From: an uncultured Lachnospiraceae bacterium
GTDB taxonomy: Bacteria; Bacillota; Clostridia; Lachnospirales; Lachnospiraceae
Direction of reading: 5' to 3'
Length of the DNA stretch: 13,001 bases
Assembly (NCBI GenBank): GCA_910585895.1
Contig: CAJUHY010000045.1
Span: 8,763 to 21,763, forward strand
Shown here: positions 8,601 to 13,001 of the stretch, in pieces
Position numbering within the stretch: position 1 is the first letter of the stretch
How the letters are laid out: the number at the start of each line of letters is the position of its first letter
Made by a program: the position numbers and the translations under genes
Notes under the pieces: model-generated
The model's input: only the letters and a program-made list of their open reading frames with translations
Database searches by the model: none
Told to the model about the DNA's origin: nothing

Positions 8601-8821
8601 CAGATTTTTCTGTGGTACAGGCGCTTGTAGAGATGGTGCGGATTAGTATGCAGCAGATGGACATTGACCAGGCGGATAAGCTGATGCTTCAATTGCAGGA
8701 ATATGAATATACAGACGAAATGGAACAGAATGTCAGAAAACTGGCAGAAGCAGTAACAAATCTGGACGCAGAAGAGGCAGACGAGCTTGGAATTTTACTG
8801 ATAGAACAGATGAAAAGATAA
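5642..8821 (+). CDS. 7TM hybrid sensor histidine kinase with receiver and Hpt domains
   Basis: A phosphorelay kinase of about 1,060 residues (numbering here from the alternative ATG at 5630). Parts: N-terminal membrane anchor (10-28); extracellular beta-sandwich sensor (about 45-190, jelly-roll look, LNGEEIYQYG); seven membrane helices (about 200-405), the 7TMR-DISM layout; coiled coil (408-458); HisKA with phospho-acceptor H466 in SHEIRTP; HATPase with N box around 579-583, DTGIGI (614-619) and GTGLGM (644-649); receiver 714-830 with D720/D721, phospho-acceptor D764 (FLDHMMPEMDG), T796, K818; Hpt about 870-980 with H925 in HAMKSLAATIG; helical tail to 1063. Every catalytic residue is present. 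ATG 5642 is preferred because AGGATGG (5628-5634) sits 7 bases before it; ATG 5630 lacks a site. A weak promoter TTGTTC-N17-TAATCT lies at 5563-5591. The ligand is unknown. The next gene follows after 21 bases and is the likely phosphate recipient. Confidence 0.93.
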   Translation: MKNLRKLAGISILCILIFMVIALLRFQQQESDFTLLPNQFEHDFNEDWEMATLEDREISWRDMAGDKIPEWDKYTLTKEFQNVKLPYIGSASNAGKTLVFKKMLPQDYAGLTMNFFSTDARVCVTLNGEEIYQYGIENESSQELAGKIEHFVDIPIVFKESELWLILFPMSEEAVPGFNEAKVETRDLVLIGLVGNNIVDIGCCLLIILMTIIMFVLALIRHYTHQPVRGEFFLGLAGMVTGVYYFIGTDTLNIFYNIQEAYEIQEYLILLLPLFLTLYFERNLRTVYPKRFSWLLCGAIINAVVQIFLQAVHAQELEDMTNISAAAIAVVCVVAIVSLIQYDYKNKSYQTVLSVLSMVVLLSGEIANVIMNIFFENVYGNAAGQYSMTVFCVMMAVMQTLQLSKEYRANAEQNARLLQEKVKVAKQQNLQLAQAKKDADAARQEALEANEAKGKFLANMSHEIRTPINAVLGMDEMILRESKEENIKGYAMDIYTAGQTLLSLINDILDFSKIDSGKMELVPVEYDVSSLIHDLSNMALQRVRQKEINFEVEADDTIPSQLYGDDVRIRQVLTNILTNAVKYTHEGTVWFRVQGRREGEMAVLRFEVEDTGIGIKEEDMPKLLAEFERIEADRNRNIEGTGLGMSITIRLLELLDSRLHVESVYGKGSRFYFELEQKIIDDTPIGDFQSRVQQIAENYSYSTQFCAPDAAVLVVDDNAVNRKVFRNLLKETQIQITEAAGGAECLKLVQEHHYDLIFLDHMMPEMDGVETLHCMKELSDYPCQDTPIIVLTANAVSGAKDKYLAEGFDGFLSKPIVPEKLESMIKTHLPEALLQEVQTDGRNAECSQNDESKTGNLLEELPQVDGIDWDYAWLHLPDMELLEYTVKEFYAQIDSAADHLEQAYEQITDPQWLEQYRIQVHAMKSLAATIGIFPVSGLAKILEFAAKDGKIDVIMSVTTVFLEEWRSYRQKLQGVFGIGTAVRKEVTDFSVVQALVEMVRISMQQMDIDQADKLMLQLQEYEYTDEMEQNVRKLAEAVTNLDAEEADELGILLIEQMKR

Positions 8822-8842
8822 ATCAGTGATTGGAGGATCAAG

Positions 8843-9622
8843 GTGAAAAAAATTTTATTGATAGGTAAGCTTAACAGTGTGGTAAAAGAGACAAATAAAT
8901 ACCTGTCTCAGTTTTTTCATGTGCAGCTTTGTTCAGAGAATGCAGAGGTTTTGGAAGGGATGTTAAAAATTGTCAATCCAGATCTGGTTTTAATCAGCCT
9001 GATTGGTGCATATGACATTGATACATCCATGTTTTTTCTGTTAAGCGACCAATATTCTGATATTCCGGTTTTGACAATTGGAACCAAAGAGGAGAGCCAT
9101 ACATTTTTTAAGTATTATGAAGACGGGCAGTTTGAAAATCTGGTCCGTCCGGTAGAAAACTCGGTGATTATGAATGCTGTTTGCAGAAGGCTTCAATTAG
9201 ATAAACAGGAAGTAGAGCGTGATGCAGCAGAGGAACATAAAGAAAATAAGGATAAGAAGAGAATTCTGGTGGTTGATGATAATGGCACGGCACTGAGAAC
9301 CATGAAAGCCATGTTAGAGGAGCGCTATGAGGTTACCCTGGCGATTTCTGGCGCGCAGGCAATGACTTCTATTGGTAAGAAACGACCGGATTTGATTCTG
9401 CTTGATTATGAGATGCCCGTATGTGATGGAAGGATGACATTGGAAATGATACGTGCGGACGAAGACATGAAAGACATTCCGGTAATTTTTCTAACTGCTG
9501 TAAATAACAAAGCAAATATCGAAGCCGTATTAAAGTTAAAACCAGCAGGATATTTTCTGAAGCCAGCGGTGAAGGAACGGCTGATTGCGGAGATTGATAA
9601 AGTTTTGGAATCAGACTTATAA
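8843..9622 (+). CDS. Double-receiver response regulator without output domain (first receiver degenerate)
   Basis: A 259-residue protein started by GTG 8843 with GGAGGA at 8832-8837. Residues 1-115 have a receiver-like alternation (KKILLIGKLN, PDLVLISL, IPVLTIGT, LVRPV) but have lost the active site: the acidic pair is GK, the phospho-acceptor Asp is S52, and the conserved Lys is R102. Residues 116-138 form a charged linker. Residues 139-256 are a canonical receiver with D145/D146, phospho-acceptor D188 (ILLDYEMP), T218 and K240-P241. No DNA-binding, GGDEF or other output domain follows. Being the second gene of the operon with the hybrid kinase, it is the natural acceptor for phosphate from that kinase's Hpt domain; output would then be by protein-protein contact, or it acts as a phosphate sink. 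The degenerate half may be a docking or dimerisation module. A strong terminator follows its stop codon. Confidence 0.9.
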   Translation: MKKILLIGKLNSVVKETNKYLSQFFHVQLCSENAEVLEGMLKIVNPDLVLISLIGAYDIDTSMFFLLSDQYSDIPVLTIGTKEESHTFFKYYEDGQFENLVRPVENSVIMNAVCRRLQLDKQEVERDAAEEHKENKDKKRILVVDDNGTALRTMKAMLEERYEVTLAISGAQAMTSIGKKRPDLILLDYEMPVCDGRMTLEMIRADEDMKDIPVIFLTAVNNKANIEAVLKLKPAGYFLKPAVKERLIAEIDKVLESDL

Positions 9623-9626
9623 CTAT

Positions 9627-9676
9627 AAAAAGGCATTTGACGGTAATCTTGATATGGTGCCGTCAGATGCCTTTTT
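9627..9676 (+). terminator. Rho-independent terminator of the phosphorelay operon
   Basis: A 17-base arm AAAAAGGCATTTGACGG (9627-9643) pairs with 9660-9676 with one G-U wobble; the loop is 16 bases and the 3' arm ends in five T. It begins 4 bases after the response-regulator stop. The A/T symmetry would let it work in both directions. Confidence 0.92.
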
Positions 9677-9929
9677 AAGTGCACACAGTCTGGGCATATA
9701 CAATCTGGCGCAGCAGGGCAAAGCAGGAGGAATAGATAGGAAAATTTTAAATGAGAACGGGACGGAATAATTGCGGATGAAGCTCCTTCGGCTTTCTGGT
9801 ATTGATACTGGCAAACCCGGAGTGGATTGGTTTTTACCTGGTATTCTTCCGTTATTTAATGGGATAGTAGGAATAGGAATAAAATGGGTACTAAATTATA
9901 CCAATTGCACATTGCCAAATGTATCTTTA
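9677..9929. other. Intergenic DNA with possible gene debris
   Basis: No intact gene is seen. One short frame after the TGA at 9778-9780 reads as a hydrophobic peptide, GFLVLILANPEWIGFYLVFF, stopping at TAG 9865-9867; it resembles the end of a membrane protein and has no start signal. The open frame at 9677-9770 has no recognisable motif. From about 9,860 on the composition becomes AT-rich and stays so to about 11,770, marking a likely boundary of acquired DNA. Confidence 0.4.
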
Positions 9930-9984
9930 AAAATGTAACATCAAGTTACATTTTGGTTATGAGGTTTAATGATTATATCATTAA
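9930..9984 (+). promoter_or_regulatory. Promoter with two perfect palindromes upstream of the BtrH-like gene
   Basis: A promoter-like pair TTGGTT (9953-9958) and TATCAT (9976-9981) is spaced by 17 bases. A perfect 10-base dyad AAAATGTAAC-ATCAA-GTTACATTTT (9930-9954) touches the -35 box, and a second perfect dyad TTAATGAT-TAT-ATCATTAA (9966-9984) covers the -10 box. An alternative promoter TTGCAC-N17-TAAAAA (9905-9933) would put the first dyad at its start point. Such placement suggests operator sites for dimeric repressors or activators. The first dyad could instead be a weak stem-loop, but it is not followed by a good T run. No regulator gene lies next to it. Confidence 0.5.
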
Positions 9985-10016
9985 TAATAAAAACGATTAA
10001 TAGGGGGAAAGGATAA

Positions 10017-10673
10017 ATGCTTAGGCAAATTTGTTTTCCGTTACATCCGTTTAATGAGGCGCAATACTATACAAAGGGTACTGAGTATTTAAGTTGTTTT
10101 CATAGCAGCTTGTTTATGTTTTTAAATTCACGAGGTAAATGTATAGACAAGTATATTGCGAATTACATATTTTATTATGGTTATTGTCCACATGAATTGG
10201 ATTTAAGATATAGATATGAAATTAGAACTTTGTCATGTCAAAATCTCCATAAGCTATATCAGAAATCAAATATCGATGTAAGAAGTAAATGTATTGAACC
10301 AAGTGAAGTTATAAATTACATTTGTAAATGTATTGATAATAATATTCCTGTAATGGCTAAAGTGGATCTTTACTTTTTATCGTATCGTCCAGATCGTTTT
10401 ATGAAGATTCATACGAATCATTATATAACTATATATGGATGTGATTTAGAACAGAAAAGACTTAATATTATTGATAATCCAGAAAATCAAGAGTATTATC
10501 ATTGTCTTGTACATCAGGATGAATTTTTGAAAGCTTTTCAGAGCGCATATAAGTGGCAGGAAAGTAATCTTTTTGAATTTGAAGATTTGGGGAATGAAAT
10601 TATTAAGTATAGTAATAAAGAATGTATAAAAATATTTGAGAATAATATCAAAAATAGTAAGAAAAAAATTTGA
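10017..10673 (+). CDS. BtrH-like protein, N-terminal cysteine acyltransferase/peptidase-fold domain (frameshifted)
   Basis: The 218-residue frame resembles the N-terminal domain of butirosin biosynthesis protein BtrH (papain/C39-like fold). A candidate triad is visible: C27 in YLSCFHSSLF, H135 in IHTNHYITIYGCD, and D153/N154 in LNIIDNPE. In butirosin biosynthesis BtrH transfers an acyl group from a carrier protein to an aminoglycoside; relatives occur in many uncharacterised peptide or natural-product loci, so substrate is open. ATG 10017 has a strong site, GGGGGAAAGGA, 5-15 bases upstream. The frame ends at TGA 10671-10673 just after seven A (10662-10668); with six A it would continue as NSKKKFDSISNIDYIIEE into the following frame, giving about 333 residues, the usual length for BtrH-like proteins. 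The gene is AT-rich like its right-hand neighbour and unlike the genes to the left, consistent with horizontal gain. A palindrome-rich promoter precedes it. Confidence 0.6.
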   Translation: MLRQICFPLHPFNEAQYYTKGTEYLSCFHSSLFMFLNSRGKCIDKYIANYIFYYGYCPHELDLRYRYEIRTLSCQNLHKLYQKSNIDVRSKCIEPSEVINYICKCIDNNIPVMAKVDLYFLSYRPDRFMKIHTNHYITIYGCDLEQKRLNIIDNPENQEYYHCLVHQDEFLKAFQSAYKWQESNLFEFEDLGNEIIKYSNKECIKIFENNIKNSKKKI

Positions 10674-11022
10674 TAGTATTAGTAATATTGATTATATAAT
10701 TGAGGAAGTAAGTAAAATTACAAAAAGTGAAAATAGCTGGAATAAAGAGAAGGAAAAATTATTCTATTTAATGCATTATCATATATTAAATAATAAGAAA
10801 TCAGAATTGTATGCCTATTATCGATTTTGGGGTGAAAACAAAATTGTAAGTCAAGAAAAAGAAATTGTAAATCTTTGGGGGGAAATTAGAAATATTTGTT
10901 CTCTTTATCTTGTTCAGGGCAAATATAGAAAGAATTTAGTGCATAAAAGTATTGAAGATTTGTATAAAATCAAGAAATTAGAAGAAATAATTCAAAAGAA
11001 TATAATAGAAAACATAAGTTGA
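10669..11022 (+). pseudogene. C-terminal part of the BtrH-like gene, displaced by one base
   Basis: This frame has coding character from the A7 run to TGA at 11020-11022: a Lys/Glu-rich helical domain of about 115 residues (FDSISNIDYIIEEVSKI, then FYLMHYHILNNKKSELYAYY, then SIEDLYKIKKLEEII). BtrH-like proteins normally carry such a helical C-terminal region after the catalytic domain. The only upstream start in frame is TTG 10636, inside the preceding coding sequence and without a Shine-Dalgarno site, so an independent gene is unlikely. I take 10017-11022 as one gene interrupted at 10662-10668 by an extra A. Alternatives are sequencing error in the run, or RNA-polymerase slippage on A7 producing some full-length product. 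Confidence 0.55.
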
Positions 11023-11097
11023 TAAAAATACAGGGTGAAAGAAAAAGTTAATCAATGAATTATATCATAAAGTATATTAAATAGGAACTATTATTCT

Positions 11098-11126
11098 TTG
11101 TATTTACTAAAGATATCAAGTATAAT
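11098..11126 (+). promoter_or_regulatory. Sigma-A-type promoter for the DinB-like gene
   Basis: TTGTAT (11098-11103), a 17-base spacer, then a perfect TATAAT (11121-11126), about 80 bases ahead of the ATG at 11205. This suggests the DinB-like gene is transcribed on its own. Confidence 0.6.
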
Positions 11127-11204
11127 GTTCTAAAGAAGTAATTGTTTTGATTCTATTTATAATGGTATATCTGTTAATTATGTAAAAATGGAAAGGAGAA
11201 AGAA

Positions 11205-11672
11205 ATGTTAAAATCAATTGAAGCTTTAAAAAATGAATGGGAATATGTTAGAGGAATAACTTTATGTTTTCTAGAAAAGTTAAGTGATGAAGATTTGCAT
11301 AAAAAGTTTCCACGTAAAGAACTTAATACAATATTATTGCAATGTAACGAATTGTATGATATTCAGCAAAATTATTTGGAGGCAATTAGAACGCAGTCTA
11401 TGGAATTTGTTAGACGTAATTTGTATATAGATTCAGCAGAAGAATTAATAGAAAAAATGAGAAAACTTGATGAGGAAATGAAAAATCAATTGGAAATTTT
11501 GGCTGGAGAAGAGTGTGTATCATGGTTTGGAGAAGAAAAGAATATTCACGAACATTTATGTGCAATGATTGATCATGAAATGATGCATGTGGGACAAATT
11601 GTGGCTTTTTGCTATGCGGTAGGAATCGCTATTCCGGAACAAGTTGTTAATGTCATGTCTTTGGATGGTTAA
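11205..11672 (+). CDS. DinB-like four-helix-bundle protein
   Basis: A 155-residue cytoplasmic protein, ATG 11205 preceded by AAGGAG at 11193-11198. The helical pattern and the block HEHLCAMIDHEMMHVGQI (115-131) match the last conserved region of DinB/DUF664-type proteins, where two histidines (here H124 and H128) bind a metal. The first metal-binding histidine, expected in helix 2 around residues 45-50 (LLQCNELYDIQQNYL), is not there; Cys47 lies at about that position, so metal binding may be changed. Family members include thiol-dependent transferases (bacillithiol or mycothiol) and many damage- or stress-induced proteins of unknown role; no specific activity can be assigned. Composition is AT-rich, like the BtrH-like gene before it. 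The two are separated by 182 bases with a separate promoter, so a shared function is only possible, not shown. Confidence 0.7.
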   Translation: MLKSIEALKNEWEYVRGITLCFLEKLSDEDLHKKFPRKELNTILLQCNELYDIQQNYLEAIRTQSMEFVRRNLYIDSAEELIEKMRKLDEEMKNQLEILAGEECVSWFGEEKNIHEHLCAMIDHEMMHVGQIVAFCYAVGIAIPEQVVNVMSLDG

Positions 11673-12189
11673 AATAACTTGGATTAGGAAGAGTTCAACA
11701 TTGTATATTCCTTTTCAAATAAATTGGTCGACAAAGTAAAAGGTCAATAGAAAATTACGATTGAAAAAGTCCGCGTTTGCAAGAAGATTTGCCTGGCTAT
11801 GGGTTTATAGTTGCAGTTGGTGAATTCCATAACGTTGCGTGTCAGTCATTAAGTGAACGGAGAAGAGAGCGGAAATCATCAGCTGGGTGTAGGGTGTCAA
11901 AAGGCTTTACTAGAATTTCGCTACTGGGACGGAGGGCAGCCAACGTGTATTTTCTTGGAAGAATCAATACCTAATGCGTTCATATTCCTAAATATATCAC
12001 TTCTTTTTGGATAGCAATTGGTCAATGCCGGATTTACTTACTGACAATTCAATCTATAAAAGAACAATGCGAATGAGGAGATGGTTAACAGATTAATTTA
12101 TAGGTGTGAATCCCAAAAGGAGGCAACTATACTGATAATTTGATGATTTTGCGACACCCTCATTTTCTGCTATTAAAAGAATAAAATTT
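11673..12189. other. Stretch without an intact gene; degraded coding traces
   Basis: No gene with start, ribosome binding site and family match is visible over about 500 bases. Two overlapping plus-strand frames look partly protein-like: one around 11777-11860 (LQEDLPGYGFIVAVGEFHN) and another around 11850-11995 (HQLGVGCQKALLEFRYWDGG, then FLEESIPNAF). They may be pieces of one gene broken by a frameshift; I do not recognise the family. GGGTGTC at 11892-11898 and GACACCC at 12153-12159 (in TTTTGCGACACCC) face each other and could be ends of a small decayed element. An AAAAGGAGG at about 12116-12124 is followed only by a 13-codon frame. A 17-base AT palindrome (12179-12195) overlaps the end of the minus-strand peptide gene. 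Confidence 0.35.
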
Positions 12190-12306
12190 TTATTCATAGT
12201 CTTCTTCTCTTGGATAAGGATATTCTCCAAATAAAAAGACACTGGCGATGGAATTTTTTATCCACCAAGAAAAAGCGATGCAGGCTGCTAAAAAATGAGT
12301 TGTCAT
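12190..12306 (-). CDS. AgrD-like cyclic lactone autoinducer precursor
   Basis: A 38-residue peptide on the minus strand, started by ATG (12306-12304) with AGGAAGGAGA centred about 13 bases upstream, a very good ribosome binding site. The layout is that of AgrD: a hydrophobic N-terminal helix (MTTHFLAACIAFSWWIKN), a short core SIASVFLF, and a Pro/Glu-rich acidic tail GEYPYPREEDYE. Placing the ring at S24-V-F-L-F28 gives a five-residue macrolactone (Ser in place of Cys, as in some staphylococcal peptides) with cleavage before GEYPYPRE, which lines up with DEVEVPKE of S. aureus AgrD. AgrB would cut and cyclise it, and an AgrC-type kinase would sense it. None of these genes is in the window: downstream is degraded DNA and upstream, after about 125 bases, an IS110 remnant. 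So the gene is an orphan here. The longer open frame starting at 12438 crosses the insertion junction and lacks a start signal. Assignment is from motif layout only. Confidence 0.55.
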   Translation of the reverse strand: MTTHFLAACIAFSWWIKNSIASVFLFGEYPYPREEDYE

Positions 12307-12430
12307 TTTATAAATTCTCCTTCCTATAATGTCAAGCCCTAAATCATGGATTTTACTGGCTTTTTTAATGTTCACCTTATAAAACAGAGCCAAAAGTGTA
12401 TGACAGTCATTGTATCTTGATTTTACTGAC
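12307..12430 (-). other. Leader region of the AgrD-like gene with a 10-base direct repeat
   Basis: Between the peptide gene and the IS remnant lie about 125 bases with no recognisable gene. On the plus strand the decamer GATTTTACTG occurs at 12349-12358 and 12419-12428, start to start 70 bases apart. A minus-strand frame (HTLLALFYKVNIKKASKI) runs into the peptide gene and could be the end of a truncated upstream gene, but it matches nothing I know. I do not see an AgrB motif. Confidence 0.3.
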
Positions 12431-12618
12431 CTGTCCATTTCGCAGGGTTCGGATATCCCATGGACGCTTACCCTGCCTCACTTTGCTGGTCTTTGTGATG
12501 CTGCAGTGCCTGTATGCAGTGCTCCATCATTATCGGGTTTCTTTCCAGAACCCTGCCCGATTTCGGATTCATCCGGAACCCGGCAAGGTTCTGGAATAAA
12601 TAATGCTGTTAAAATGTC
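12431..12618 (-). mobile_element. 3' noncoding end of the IS110-family remnant, strongly structured
   Basis: Downstream of the transposase stop lies noncoding DNA with two hairpins. The larger pairs 12545-12557 (CCAGAACCCTGCC) with 12582-12594; the single C/A mismatch becomes a U-G wobble in RNA read from the minus strand, and the interior (TTCGGAT/ATCCGGAA) pairs again, giving a nearly continuous 50-base hairpin. The smaller pairs GCAGGGT (12442-12448) with ACCCTGC (12470-12476). The left boundary of the element cannot be fixed; about 12,430 is a guess. In IS110/IS1111 elements noncoding ends can encode the bridge RNA that guides the recombinase; in the IS1111 group it is reported downstream of the transposase. 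Confidence 0.45.
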
Positions 12619-13001
12619 TTACGCTACAATCTCGTCCTTCTTTTCCGGACGTCTGATATCCATCAACATCTTCTTCGGATCATAGATTATTCCTTTCTTC
12701 AGAATCCTGTAGATGATTCTCAGAAGCTTGTACGCTATAACAAGCAATGACTACATTTTTTTCAGCGGATTATCGACCCGTGTCGTATATAGTACATGTG
12801 GAGTTCTTTGAATTCCTCCGCATGGGCCACCGCTGACTTTGCCGCCTGGAATAACCAGTATCTCAGTTGCTTGCGTCCTCTGTGACTAATCCTGGTTTCC
12901 CCTCTATGCTTTCCCGAGCTGCACGTTACAAGACCTAATCCGCTTAATTTTTGTATTTCCTTAACATCATCAAATCTCGAAATGTCTCCCATCTCTGCAA
13001 G
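12619..13001 (-). pseudogene. IS110-family transposase, C-terminal part, inactivated
   Basis: The minus strand enters from the right edge in an open frame (AEMGDISRFDDVKEIQKLSGL) and carries the Transposase_20 domain of IS110-type DEDD recombinases: SGLGLV, GETRISHRGRKQLRYWLFQA and the AKSAVAHAEEF helix. The frame then fails: an extra AT within 12787-12790 shifts it into a stop at 12762-12764. Restoring the frame gives TTRVDNPLKKM, then an in-frame TAG at 12751-12753 where the surrounding sense suggests CAG (Gln), then SLLVIAYKLLRIIYRILKKG and a natural end ...EIVA at TAA 12619-12621. Two independent lesions in a short region make this a dead copy, at least at its C-terminus. The N-terminal RuvC-like half is outside the window. 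Confidence 0.85.

Noticed and set aside
9585..9770. 61-residue plus-strand frame across the operon terminator
   Set aside because: It overlaps the response-regulator end and the terminator hairpin and has no ribosome binding site.
10636..11022. Independent overlapping gene starting at TTG 10636
   Set aside because: No Shine-Dalgarno site, start inside the upstream coding sequence, and the sum of both frames equals the normal family length.
12179..12195. AT palindrome as terminator of the AgrD-like gene
   Set aside because: The stem has only one G-C pair per arm and a one-base centre, so it would not form a stable hairpin; likely chance in AT-rich DNA.
12307..12438. Longer minus-strand frame (82 residues) extending the AgrD-like peptide upstream
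   Set aside because: Its start lies in the IS110 junction and has no ribosome binding site, while ATG at 12306 has an excellent one and gives the usual AgrD length.
12396..12685. Plus-strand open frames across the IS110 3' region
   Set aside because: They run antisense to the transposase remnant and its structured noncoding end, with no start signals or family resemblance.
1..13001. CRISPR array, tRNA or rRNA genes
   Set aside because: No regularly spaced repeats and no tRNA- or rRNA-like conserved segments were seen on either strand.

Overview
The window looks like a chromosomal stretch from an anaerobic Firmicute, most likely a Lachnospiraceae-type Clostridium relative. The inference rests on low-to-moderate GC, strong AGGAGG-type ribosome binding sites, rho-independent terminators after most units, and the gene families present: a clostridial MCP, DUF2935, a VanY-like peptidase, an AgrD-like peptide and IS110. 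No species call is possible from sequence alone.

Layout. 1-503: 3' end of a DHH/DHHA1 phosphoesterase, cut by the window edge. 549-2222: a complete methyl-accepting chemotaxis protein, closed by a textbook terminator. 2302-2709: the orphan C-terminal half of a DUF2935 protein. 2928-4623: one envelope gene (zinc finger, membrane helix, MORN-like repeat) now split into two frames by a one-base shift. 4733-5476: membrane-anchored M15/VanY-type D,D-carboxypeptidase. 5642-9622: a two-gene phosphorelay operon, a 7TM hybrid histidine kinase with HisKA, HATPase, receiver and Hpt domains, followed by a double-receiver protein without an output domain; a strong terminator closes it.

From about 9,850 to 11,770 the base composition becomes strikingly AT-rich and the genes are accessory: a BtrH-like cysteine acyltransferase/peptidase-fold gene broken at an A7 run, behind a promoter carrying two perfect palindromes, and a DinB-like helical-bundle gene with its own consensus promoter. 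11,773-12,189 is a degraded stretch with no convincing intact gene.

On the minus strand at 12,190-12,306 there is a small gene with a good ribosome binding site whose 38-residue product has the layout of an AgrD-type cyclic lactone autoinducer precursor. No agrB, agrC or agrA is visible; upstream of it lies the 3' part of a decayed IS110-family transposase (2-bp frameshift plus nonsense codon) whose downstream noncoding DNA folds into long hairpins.

How it fits together: the left two thirds is a sensing and cell-envelope neighbourhood of ordinary genes (chemoreceptor, phosphorelay, peptidoglycan peptidase, membrane protein). The right third is an accessory, decaying region with a possible orphan quorum-sensing peptide and mobile DNA. 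The most interesting items are the AgrD-like peptide, the palindrome-controlled BtrH-like gene, and the two single-base homopolymer frameshifts.
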